From the NCBI GenBank assembly GCA_947000775.1, contig CAMQGK010000110.1, positions 24,726,501 through 24,790,500 of the forward strand: a stretch of 64,000 nt of DNA, read 5' to 3'. Both the position numbers and the translations under genes were made by a program. Below the pieces are notes generated by a model that saw nothing but the letters and a program-made list of their open reading frames with translations, was not told where the DNA came from and ran no database searches. Of this stretch, positions 15,001 to 28,600 are shown one piece after another. Within the stretch, counting starts at the first letter, position 1; the number at the start of each line of letters is the position of its first letter. The DNA is from Pterois miles. Its lineage: Eukaryota > Chordata > Actinopteri > Perciformes > Scorpaenidae.

Positions 15001-18000
15001 TGATTTTTTTCGACATCCAAAAAATTTGACGTTTTCGTCGAAAAATTTCGACATACTATACTATGGCTTTTTTTTTTTTTGTAAACTATTCCAACATTTC
15101 CCGAAATTACTTTTGTTCACCATAGAATCATTCTACATGCTATAATACGACCGTTTTAATGATTTTTTTCGACATCCAGAAGATTTGACGTTTTCCTTGA
15201 ACAATTTCGACATACTATACTATGCCATTTTTTTTTGTTTTGGTGAAATTTTCAAACATGTCACGAAATGACATTCGTTCACCATAGAATCATTCTACAT
15301 GCTATAATACGATCGTTTTCATAATGTTTTTAGACATCCAGAATATTTGACGTTTTCGTCGAAAAATTTCGACATACTATACTATGGCGTTTTTTTTGTA
15401 AAATTTTCCGACATTTCTGAAAATGACTTTTGTTCACCATAGAATCATTCTACATGCTATAATATTACCGTTTTCATGATTTTTTTCATCATCAGAAAAA
15501 ATTGAGGTTTTAAGCGAAAAATTTCGACATACTATACTATGGCGTTTTTTTTTTTGGAAAATATTCCAACATTTCCCGAAATGACTTTTGTTCACCATAA
15601 AATCATTCTATATGCTATAATATGACCGTTTTCATAATGTTTTTCGACATCCAGAAGATTTGACGTTTTCGTCGAAAAATTTCGACATACTATACTATGC
15701 CATTTTTTTTTTTGTTTTGGTAAAATTTTCCAACATGTCACGAAATGACATTTGTTCACCATAGAATCATTCTACATGCTATAATACGATCGTTTTCATA
15801 ATTTTTTTAGACATCCAGAATATTTGACGTTTTCGTCGAAAAATTTCGACATACTATACTATGATTTTTTTTTTTTTTTTGTAAAATGTTCTAACATTTC
15901 ACGAAATGACTTTTGTTCACCATAGAATCATTCTACATGCTATAATACGATCGTTTTCATGATTTTTTTCGCCATCCAGAATATTTGACGTTTTCGTCGA
16001 AAAATTTCGACATACTATACTATGGCTTTTTTTTTTTGTAAACTATTCCAACATTTCCCGAAATTACTTTTGTTCACCATAGAATCATTCTACATGCTAT
16101 AATACGACCGTTTTAATGATTTTTTTCGACATCCAGAAGATTTGACGTTTTCCTTGAACAATTTCGACATACTATACTATGCCATTTTTTTTTTGTTTTG
16201 GTGAAATTTTCAAACATGTCACGAAATGACATTCGTTCACCATAGAATCATTCTACATGCTATAATACGATCGTTTTCATAATGTTTTTAGACATCCAGA
16301 ATATTTGACGTTTTCGTCGAAAAATTTCGACATACTATACTATGGCGTTTTTTTTGTAAAATTTTCCGACATTTCTGAAAATGACTTTTGTTCACCATAG
16401 AATCATTCTACATGCTATAATATTACCGTTTTCATGATTTTTTTCATCATCAGAAAAAATTGAGGTTTTCAGCGAAAAATTTCGACATACTATACTATGG
16501 CGGTTTTTTTTTTGGAAAATATTCCAACATTTCCCGAAATGACTTTTGTTCACCATAAAATCATTCTATATGCTATAATATGACCGTTTTCATAATGTTT
16601 TTCGACATCCAGAAGATTTGACGTTTTCGTCGAAAAATTTCGACATACTATACTATGCCATTTTTTTTTTTGTTTTGGTAAAATTTTCCAACATGTCACG
16701 AAATGACATTTGTTCACCATAGAATCATTCTACATGCTATAATACGATCGTTTTCATAATTTTTTTAGACATCCAGAATATTTGACGTTTTCGTCGAAAA
16801 ATTTCGACATACTATACTATGATTTTTTTTTTTTTTTTGTAAAATGTTCTAACATTTCACGAAATGACTTTTGTTCACCATAGAATCATTCTACATGCTA
16901 TAATACGATCGTTTTCATGATTTTTTTCGCCATCCAGAATATTTGACGTTTTCGTCGAAAAATTTGACATACTATACTATGATTTTTTTTTTGTAAAATT
17001 TTCCAAATTTCACGAAATGACTTTTGTTCAAATAGAATCATTCTATGCTATATCGCCGTTTTCATGATTTTTTTCATCATCAGAAAAAATTGAGGTTTTC
17101 AGCGAAAAATTTGACATACTATACTATGGTTTTTTTTTTGTAAAATTTTCCGACATTTCACGAAATGATTTTGTTCACCTTAGATCATTCTATATGCTAT
17201 AATCGCGTTTTCATGATTTTTTTGACATCCAAAAAATTTGCGTTTTGTGAAAAATTTGACATACTATATTGGATTTTTTTTTTGTAAAATTTTCCAACAT
17301 TTCACGAAATGACTTTTGTTCCCATAGAATCATTCTACATGCTATAATACGGTTTTAATGATTTTTTTCATCATAGAAAAAATTGAGGTTTTCAGGGAAA
17401 AATTTGAATACTATACTATGATTTTTTTTTTGTTTTGGTAAAATTTTCCAACATGTCACGAAATAACATTTGTTCACCATAGAATCATTCTACATGCTAT
17501 AATCGTCGTTTTCATAATTTTTTTAGACATCCAGAATGTTTGACGTTTTGTCGAAAAATTTCGACATACTATCGATGATTTTTTTTTTTTAAATTTCCAA
17601 CATTTCACGAAATGACTTTTGTTCACCATAGAATCATTCTACATGCTATAATACGACCGTTTTCATGATTTTTTTAGACATCCAAAAATTTGACGTTTTC
17701 GTCGAAAAATTTCGACATACTATACTATGGCGTTTTTTTTGTAAAATTTTCCGACATTTCTGAAAATGACTTTTGTTTACCATAGAATCATTCTACATGC
17801 TATAATATGACCGTTTTCATGATCTTTTTCATCATCAGAAAAAATTGAGGTTTTCAGTGAAAAATTTCGACATACTATACTATGGCGGTTTTTTTTTTGT
17901 AAAATATTCCAACATTTCCCGAAATGACTTTTGTTCACCTTAAAGTCATTCTATATGCTATAATATGACCATTTTCATAATGTTTTTCGACATCCAGAAG

Positions 18001-21000
18001 ATTTGACGTTTTCGTCGAAAAATTTCGACATACTATACTATGCCATTTTTTTTTTTTGTTTTGGTAAAATTTTCCAACATGTCACGAAATGACATTTGTT
18101 CACCATAGAATCATTCTACATGCTATAATACGATCGTTTTCATGATTTTTTTCGCCATCCAGAATATTTGACGTTTTCGTCGAAAAATTTCGACATACTA
18201 TACTATGCCATTTTTTTTTGTTTTGCTAAAATTTTCCAACATGTCACGAAATGACATTTGTTCACCATAGAATCATTCTACATGCTATAATACGATGGTT
18301 TTCATGATTTTTTTCGCCATCCAGAATATTTGACGTTTTCGTCGAAAAATTTCGACATACTATACTATGCCATTTTTTTTTGTTTTGCTAAAATTTTCCA
18401 ACATGTCACGAAATGACATTTGTTCACCATAGAATCATTCTACATGCTATAATACGATCGTTTTCATAATTTTTTTTGCCATCCAGAATATTTGACGTTT
18501 TCGTCGAAAAATTTCGACATACTATACTATGATTTTTTTTTTTTTTTTGTAAAATTTTCCAACATTTCACGAAATGACTTTTGTTCACCATAGAATCATT
18601 CTACATGCTATAATACGACCGTTTTCATGATTTTTTTCGACATCCCAAAAATTTGACGTTTTCGTCGAAAAATTTCGACATACTATACTATGGCGTTTTT
18701 TTTGTAAAATTTTCCGACATTTCTCAAACTGACTTTTGATCACCATAGAATCATTCTACATGCTATAATATGACCGTTTTCATGATTTTTTTCATCATCA
18801 GAAAAAAATTGAGGTTTTCAGCGAAAAATTTCGACATACTATACTATGGCGTTTTTTTTTTTGTAAAATATTCCAACATTTCCCGAAATGACTTTTGTTC
18901 ACCATAAAATCATTCTACATGCTATAATACGACCGTTTTCATGATTTTTTTCGACATCCAAAAAATTTGACGTTTTCGTCGAAAAATTTCGACATACTAT
19001 ACTATGGCTTTTTTTTTTTGTAAACTATTCCAACATTTCCCGAAATGACTTTTGTTCACCATAAAATCATTCTACATGCTATAATACGACCGTTTTCATC
19101 ATGTTTTTCGACATCCAGAAGAGTTGACGTTTTCGTCGAAAAATTTCGACATACTATACTATGCCATTTTTTTTTGTTTTGCTAAAATTTTCCAACATGT
19201 CACGAAATGACATTTGTTCACCATAGAATCATTCTACATGCTATAATACGATCGTTTTCATAATTTTTTTCGACATCCAGAATATTTGACGTTTTCGTCG
19301 AAAAATTTCGACATACTATACTATGATTTTTTTTTTTTTTTTAATTTCCAACATTTCACGAAATGACTTTTGTTCACCATATAATCATTCTATATGCTAT
19401 AATACGACCCTTTTCATGATTTTTTTCGACATCCAAAAATTTGACGTTTTCGTCGAAAAATTTCGACATACTATACTATGGCGTTTTTTTTTTTTGTAAA
19501 ATATTCCAACATTTCCCGAAATGACTTTTGTTCACCATAAAATCATTCTATATGCTATAATATGACCGTTTTCATAATGTTTTTCGACATCCAGAAGATT
19601 TGACGTTTTCGTCGAAAAATTTCGACATACTATACTATGATTTTTTTTTTTTTTTGTAAAATTTTCTAACATTTCACGAAATGAATTTTGTTCGCCATAG
19701 AATCATTCTATATGCTATAATACGACCGTTTTCATGATTTTTTTCGCCATCCAGAATATTTGACGTTTTCGTCGAAAAATTTCGACATACTATACTATGC
19801 CATTTTTTTTTGTTTTGCTAAAATTTTCCAACATGTCACGAAATGACATTTGTTCACCATAGAATCATTCTACATGCTATAATACGATCGTTTTCATAAT
19901 TTTTTTCGCCATCCAGAATATTTGACGTTTTCGTCGAAAAATTTCGACATACTATACTATGATTTTTTTTTTTTTTTGTAAAATTTTCCAACATTTCACG
20001 AAATGACTTTTGTTCACCATAGAATCATTCTACATGCTATAATACGACCGTTTTCATGATTTTTTTCGACATCCCAAAAATTTGACGTTTTCGTCGAAAA
20101 ATTTCGACATACTATACTATGGCGTTTTTTTTGTAAAATTTTCCGACATTTCTCAAACTGACTTTTGATCACCATAGAATCATTCTACATGCTATAATAT
20201 GACCGTTTTCATGATTTTTTTCATCATCAGAAAAAATTGAGGTTTTCAGCGAAAAATTTCGACATACTATACTATGGCGTTTTTTTTTTTTGTAAAATAT
20301 TCCAACATTTCCCGAAATGACTTTTGTTCACCATAAAATCATTCTACATGCTATAATACGACCGTTTTCATGATTTTTTTCGACATCCAAAAAATTTGAC
20401 GTTTTCGTCGAAAAATTTCGACGTACTATACTATGGCTTTTTTTTTTGTAAACTATTCCAACATTTCCCGAAATGACTTTTGTTCACCATAAAATCATTC
20501 TACATGCTATAATACGACCGTTTTCATCATGTTTTTCGACATCCAGAAGAGTTGACGTTTTCGTCGAAAAATTTCGACATACTATACTATGCCATTTTTT
20601 TTTGTTTTGCTAAAATTTTCCAACATGTCACGAAATGACATTTGTTCACCATAGAATCATTCTACATGCTATAATACGATCGTTTTCATAATTTTTTTCG
20701 ACATCCAGAATATTTGACGTTTTCGTCGAAAAATTTCGACATACTATACTATGATTTTTTTTTTTTTTTTAATTTCCAACATTTCACGAAATGACTTTTG
20801 TTCACCATATAATCATTCTATATGCTATAATACGACCCTTTTCATGATTTTTTTCGACATCCAAAAATTTGACGTTTTCGTCGAAAAATTTCGACATACT
20901 ATACTATGGCGTTTTTTTTTTTGTAAAATATTCCAACATTTCCCGAAATGACTTTTGTTCACCATAAAATCATTCTATATGCTATAATATGACCGTTTTC

Positions 21001-22235
21001 ATAATGTTTTTCGACATCCAGAAGATTTGACGTTTTCGTCGAAAAATTTCGACATACTATACTATGATTTTTTTTTTTTTTTTGTAAAATTTTCTAACAT
21101 TTCACGAAATGACTTTTGTTCGCCATAGAATCATTCTATATGCTATAATACGACCGTTTTCATGATTTTTTTCGACATCCAAAAAATTTGACGTTTTCGT
21201 CGAAAAATTTCGACATACTATACTATGGCTTTTTTTTTTGTAAAATTTTCTGACATTTCTCAAAATGACTTTTGTTCACCGTAGAATCATTCTACATGCT
21301 ATAATATGACCGTTTTCATGATTTGTTTCATCATCAGAAAAAATTGAGGTTTTCAGCGAAAAATTTCGACATACTATACTATGGCGATTTTTTTTTTTGT
21401 AAAGTATTCCAACATTTCCCGAAATGACTTCTGTTCACCGTAAAATCATTCTACATGCTATAATACGACCGTTTTCATAATGTTTTTCGACATCCAGAAG
21501 ATTTGACGTTTTCGTCGAAAAATTTCGACATACTATACTATGCCATTTTTTTTTTGTTTTGGTAAAATTTTCCAACATGTCACGAAATAACATTTGTTCA
21601 CCATAGAATCATTCTACATGCTATAATACGATCGTTTTCATAATTTTTTTCGACATCCAGAATATTTGACGTTTTCGTCGAAAAATTTCGACATACTATA
21701 CTATGATTTTTTTTTTTTTTTTGTAAAATTTTCCAACATTTCACGAAATGACTTTTGTTCACCATAGAATCATTCTAAATGCTATAATACGACCATTTTC
21801 ATGATTTTTTTCGACATCCAAAAAATTTGACGTTTTCGTCGAAAAATTTCGACATACTATACTATGGCGTTTTTTTGTAAAATTTTCCGACATTTCTCAA
21901 ACTGACTTTTGTTCACCATAGAATCATTCTACATGCTATAATATGACCGTTTTCATGATTTTTTTCATCATCAGAAAAAATTGAGGTTTTCAGCGAAAAA
22001 TTTCGACATACTATACTATGGCGATTTTTTCTTTGTAAAATTTTCCAACATTTCACGAAATGACTTTTATTCACCATAGAATCATTCTACATGCTATAAT
22101 ATGACTTTTTTCATGATTTTTTTCATCATCAGAAAAAATTGAGGTTTTCAGGGAAAAATTTTGACATACTATACTATGGCTTTTTTTTGTAAAATTTTCC
22201 GACATTTCTCAAACTGACTTTTGTTCACCATAGAA

Positions 22236-22620
22236 TAATTCTAAATGCCATAATACGAGCGTTGTCATGATTTTTTTCATCATCAGAAAAATTTGAGGTT
22301 TACAACAAAAAATTTGACGGTTTTTTTATGGTAAAATTTTCATGTCACGAAATGACTTTTGTTCACCATAGAATCATTCTACATGCTATAGTACGACTGC
22401 TTCCAAAAAAATTTTCGACATCCAGAATATTTGACTTTTCCAGCGAAAAATTTCGACACTATGCTATGCCATTTTTTTTTTGGTAAAATTTTCCAACATG
22501 TAACAAAATGTCACCATAGAATCATTCCACATGCTATAATACGACAGTTTTAATCATTTTTTTGACATCCAGAATATTTGAGTTTTTCAGCGAAAAATTT
22601 CGACATACTATACTACGGCG
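22236..22620 (+). repeat. Diverged monomer block inside the array
   Basis: This block carries variants rare elsewhere: atgccataatacgagcg, gaggtttacaacaaaaaat, atggtaaaattttcatg and acactatgctatgcc. Essentially the same block recurs at the right edge of the array, 10,974 bp downstream. It looks like an old or edge-type segment copied into the array interior, or the reverse. Confidence 0.85.
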
Positions 22621-25600
22621 TTTTTTTTTGTTTTGCTAAAATTTTCCAACATGTCACGAAATGACATTTGTTCACCATAGAATCATTCTACATGCTATAA
22701 TACGATCGTTTTCATAATTTTTTTCGCCATCCAGAATATTTGACGTTTTCGTCGAAAAATTTCGACATACTATACTATGATTTTTTTTTTTTTTTTTGTA
22801 AAATTTTCCAACATTTCACGAAATGACTTTTGTTCAACATAGAATCATTCTACATGCTATAATACGACCGTTTTCATGATTTTTTTCGACATCCAAAAAA
22901 TTTGACGTTTTCGTCGAAAAATTTCGACATACTATACTATGGTTTTCTTTTTTTTTGTAAAATTTTCCGACATTTCTCAAACTGACTTTTGATCACCATA
23001 GAATCATTCTACATGCTATAATATGACCGTTTTCATGATTTTTTTCATCATCAGAAAAAATTGAGGTTTTCAGCGAAAAATTTCGACATACTATACTATG
23101 GCGTTTTTTTTTTTGTAAAATTTTCCGACATTTCACGAAATGACTTTTGTTCACCTTAGAATCATTCTATATGCTATAATACGACCGTTTTCATGATTTT
23201 TTTCGACATCCAAAAAATTTGACGTTTTCGTCGAAAAATTTCGACATACTATACTATGGCGATTTTTTTTTTTTGTAAAATTTTCCAACATTTCACGAAA
23301 TGACTTTTGTTCACCATAGAATCATTCTACATGCTATAATACGACCGTTTTAATGATTTTTTTCATCATCAGAAAAAATTGAGGTTTTCAGGGAAAAATT
23401 TCGACATACTATACTATGCCATTTTTTTTTTGTTTTGGTAAAATTTTCCAACATGTCACGAAATAACATTTGTTCACCATAGAATCATTCTACATGCTAT
23501 AATACGATCGTTTTCATAATTTTTTTAGACATCCAGAATGTTTGACGTTTTCGTCGAAAAATTTCGACATACTATACTATGATTTTTTTTTTTTTTTTTA
23601 AATTTCCAACATTTCACGAAATGACTTTTGTTCACCATAGAATCATTCTACATGCTATAATACGACCGTTTTCATGATTTTTTTAGACATCCAAAAATTT
23701 GACGTTTTCGTCGAAAAATTTCGACATACTATACTATGGCATTTTTTTTTTTTGTAAAATTTTCCGACATTTCTGAAAATGACTTTTGTTCACCATAGAA
23801 TCATTCTACATGCTATAATATGACCGTTTTCATGATCTTTTTCATCATCAGAAAAAATTGAGGTTTTCAGTGAAAAATTTCGACATACTATACTATGGCG
23901 GTTTTTTTTTTTTTTGTAAAATATTCCAACATTTCCCAAAATGACTTTTGTTCACCATAAAATCATTCTATATGCTATAATATGACCATTTTCATAATGT
24001 TTTTCGACATCCAGAAGATTTGACGTTTTCGTCGAAAAATTTCGACATACTATACTATGCCATTTTTTTTTTTGTTTTGGTAAAATTTTCCAACATGTCA
24101 CGAAATGACATTTGTTCACCATAGAATCATTCTACATGCTATAATACGATCGTTTTCATGATGTTTTTTCGCCATCCAGAATATTTGAAGTTTTCGTCGA
24201 AAAATTTCGACATACTATACTATGCCATTTTTTTTTTTGTTTTGCTAAAATTTTCCAACATGTCACGAAATGACATTTGTTCACCATAGAATCATTCTAC
24301 ATGCTATAATACGATGGTTTTCATGATTTTTTTCGCCATCCAGAATATTTGACGTTTTCGTCGAAAAATTTCGACATACTATACTATGGCGGTTTTTTTT
24401 TTTGTAAAATATTCCAACATTTCACGAAATGACTTTTGTTCACCATAGAATCATTCTACATGCTATAATACGACCGTTTTCATGATTTTTTTCGACATCC
24501 CAAAAATTTGACGTTTTCGTCGAAAAATTTCGACATACTATACTATGGCATGTTTTTTTTTTTGTAAAATATTCCAACATTTCCCGAAATGACTTTTGTT
24601 CACCATAAAATCATTCTACATGCTATAATACGACCGTTTTCATAATTTTTTTCGACATCCAGAATATTTGACGTTTTCGTCGAAAAATTTCGACATACTA
24701 TACTATGATTTTTTTTTTTTTTTTGTAAAATTTTCCAACATTTCACGAAATGACTTTTGTTCACCATAGAATCATTCTAAATGCTATAATACGACCATTT
24801 TCATGATTTTTTTCGACATCCAAAAAATTTGACGTTTTCGTCGAAAAATTTCGACATACTATACTATGGCGTTTTTTTGTAAAATTTTCCGACATTTCTC
24901 AAACTGACTTTTGTTCACCATAGAATCATTCTACATGCTATAATATGACCGTTTTCATGATTTTTTTCATCATCAGAAAAAATTGAGGTTTTCAGCGAAA
25001 AATTTCGACATACTATACTATGGCGATTTTTTTTTTTTTGTAAAATTTTCCAACATTTCACGAAATGACTTTTATTCACCATAGAATCATTCTACATGCT
25101 ATAATATGACCTTTTTCATGATTTTTTTCATCATCAGAAAAAATTGAGGTTTTCAGGGAAAAATTTCGACATACTATACTATGGCTTTTTTTTGTAAAAT
25201 TTTCCGACATTTCTCAAACTGACTTTTGTTCACCATAGAATAATTCTAAATGCCATAATACGAGCGTTGTCATGATGTTTTTAGACATCCAGAATGTTTG
25301 ACGTTTTCGTCGAAAAATTTCGACATACTATACTAATTTTTTTTTTTTTTTTGTAAAATATTCCAACATTTCACGAAATGACTTTTGTTCACCATAGAAT
25401 CATTCTACATGCTATAATACGACCGTTTTCATGATTTTTTTCGACATCCCAAAAATTTGACGTTTTCGTCGAAAAATTTCGACATACTATACTATGGGGT
25501 TTTTTTTTTTGTAAAATATTCCAACATTTCCCGAAATGACTTTTGTTCACCATAAAATCATTCTACATGCTATAATACGACCGTTTTCATGATTTTTTTC

Positions 25601-28600
25601 GACATCCAAAAAATTTGACGTTTTCGCCGAAAAATTTCGACATACTATACTATGGATTTTTTTTTTTGTAAACTATTCCAACATTTCCCGAAATGACTTT
25701 TGTTCACCATAAAATCATTCTACATGCTATAATACGACCGTTTTCATCATGTTTTTCGACATCCAGAAGAGTTGACGTTTTCGTCGAAAAATTTCGACAT
25801 ACTATACTATGCAATTTTTTTTGGTTTTGCTAAAATTTTCCAACATGTCACGAAATGACATTTGTTCACCATAGAATCATTCTACATGCTATAATACGAT
25901 CGTTTTCATAATTTTTTTCGACATCCAGAATATTTGACGTTTTCGTCGAAAAATTTCGACATACTATACTATGCGTTTTTTTTTTTTTTGTAAAATTTTC
26001 CAACATTTCACGAAATGACTTTTGTTCGCCATAGAATCATTCTACATGCTATAATACGACCGTTTTCATGATTTTTTTCGACATCCAAAAAATTTGACGT
26101 TTTCATCGAAAAATTTCGACTTACTATACTATGGCTTTTTTTTTTGTAAAATTTTCTGACATTTCTCAAAATGACTTTTGTTCACCGTAGAATCATTCTA
26201 CATGCTATAATATGACCGTTTTCATGATTTTTTTCATCATCCAGAAAAAATTGAGGTTTTCAGCGAAAAATTTCGACATACTATACTATGGCAATTTTTT
26301 TTTTTTTGTAAAATTTTCCGACATTTCTCGAAATGACTTTTGTTCACCATAGAATCATTCTACATGCTATAATATGACCGTTTTCATAATGTTTTTCGAC
26401 ATCCAGAAGATTTGACGTTTTCGTCGAAAAATTTCGACATACTATACTATGCCATTTTTTTTTTTGTTTTGGTAAAATTTTCCAACATGTCACGAAATGA
26501 CATTTGTTCACCATAGAATCATTCTACATGCTATAATACGATCGTTTTCATGATTTTTTTTCGCCATCCAGAATATTTGACGTTTTCTTCGAAAAATTTC
26601 GACATACTATACTATGCCATTTTTTTTTTGTTTTGCTAAAATTTTCCAACATGTCACGAAATGACATTTGTTCACCATAGAATCATTCTACATGCTATAA
26701 TACGATCGTTTTCATAATTTTTTTCGCCATCCAGAATATTTGACGTTTTCGTCGAAAAATTTCGACATACTATACTATGATTTTTTTTTTTTTTTTTTGT
26801 AAAATTTTCCAACATTTCACGAAATGACTTTTGTTCAACATAGAATCATTCTACATGCTATAATACGACCGTTTTCATGATTTTTTTCGACATCCAAAAA
26901 ATTTGACGTTTTCGTCGAAAAATTTCGACATACTATACTATGGACTTTTTTTTTGTAAAATTTTCCGACATTTCTCAAACTGACTTTTGATCACCATAGA
27001 ATCATTCTACATGCTATAATATGACCGTTTTCATGATTTTTTTCATCATCAGAAAAAATTGAGGTTTTCAGCGAAAAATTTCGACATACTATACTATGGC
27101 GTTTTTTTTTTTGTAAAATTTTCCGACATTTCACGAAATGACTTTTGTTCACCTTAGAATCATTCTATATGCTATAATACGACCGTTTTCATGATTTTTT
27201 TCGACATCCAAAAAATTTGACGTTTTCGTCGAAAAATTTCGACATACTATACTATGGCGATTTTTTTTTTTTGTAAAATTTTCCAACATTTCACGAAATG
27301 ACTTTTGTTCACCATAGAATCATTCTATATGCTATAATACGACCGTTTTAATGATTGTTTTCATCATCAGAAAAAATTGAGGTTTTCAGGTGAAAAATTT
27401 CGACATACTATACTATGCCATTTTTTTTTTTTGTAAAATTTTCCAACATTTCACGAAATGACTTTTGTTCACCATAGAATCATTCTACATGCTATAATAC
27501 GACCGTTTTCATGATTTTTTTCGACATCCAAAAAATTTGACGTTTTCGGCGAAAAATTTCGACATACTATACTATGGCGTTTTTTTTTTTTTTGTAAAAT
27601 TTTCCAACATTTCACGAAATGACTTTTGTTCACCATAGAATCATTCTACATGCTATAATACGACCGTTTTCATGATTTTTTTCGACATCCAAAAAATTTA
27701 ACGTTTTCGTCGAAAAATTTCGACATACTATACTATGGCGTTTTTTCTGTAAAATTTTCCGACATTTCTCAAACTGACTTTTGATCACCATAGAATCATT
27801 CTACATGCTATAATACGATCGTTTTCATGATTTTTTTCGCCATCCAGAATATTTGACGTTTTCGTCGAAAAATTTCGACATACTATACTATGCAATTTTT
27901 TTTTGTTTTGCTAAAATTTTCCAACATGTCACGAAATGACATTTGTTCACCATAGAATCATTCTACATGCTATAATACGATCGTTTTCATAATTTTTTTC
28001 GCCATCCAGAATATTTGACGTTTTCGTCGAAAAATTTCGACATACTATACTATGATTTTTTTTTTTTTTTTTGTAAAATTTTCCAACATTTCACGAAATG
28101 ACTTTTGTTCACCATAGAATCATTCTACATGCTATAATACGACCGTTTTCATGATTTTTTTCGACATCCAAAAAATTTGACGTTTTCGTCAAAAAATCTC
28201 GACATACTATACTATGCCATTTTTTTTTTTTGTTTTGGTAAAATTTTCCAACATGTCACGAAATGACATTTGTTCACCATAGAATCATTCTACATGCTAT
28301 AATACGATCGTTTTCATGATTTTTTTCGCCATCCAGAATATTTGAGGTTTTCGTCGAAAAATTTCGACATACTATACTATGCCATTTTTTTTTTGTTTTG
28401 CTAAAATTTTCCAACATGTCACGAAATGACATTTGTTCACCATAGAATCATTCTACATGCTATAATACGATCGTTTTCATAATTTTTTTCGCCATCCAGA
28501 ATATTTGACGTTTTCGTCGAAAAATTTCGACATACTATACTATGATTTTTTTTTTTTTTTTTTGTAAAATTTTCCAACATTTCACGAAATGACTTTTGTT

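Noticed and set aside
20751..20951. Open frame of 66 codons inside the satellite
   Set aside because: It is a chance frame through poly-T and repeat units; the same unit has stops in other copies, and the Phe-rich peptide has no family resemblance.
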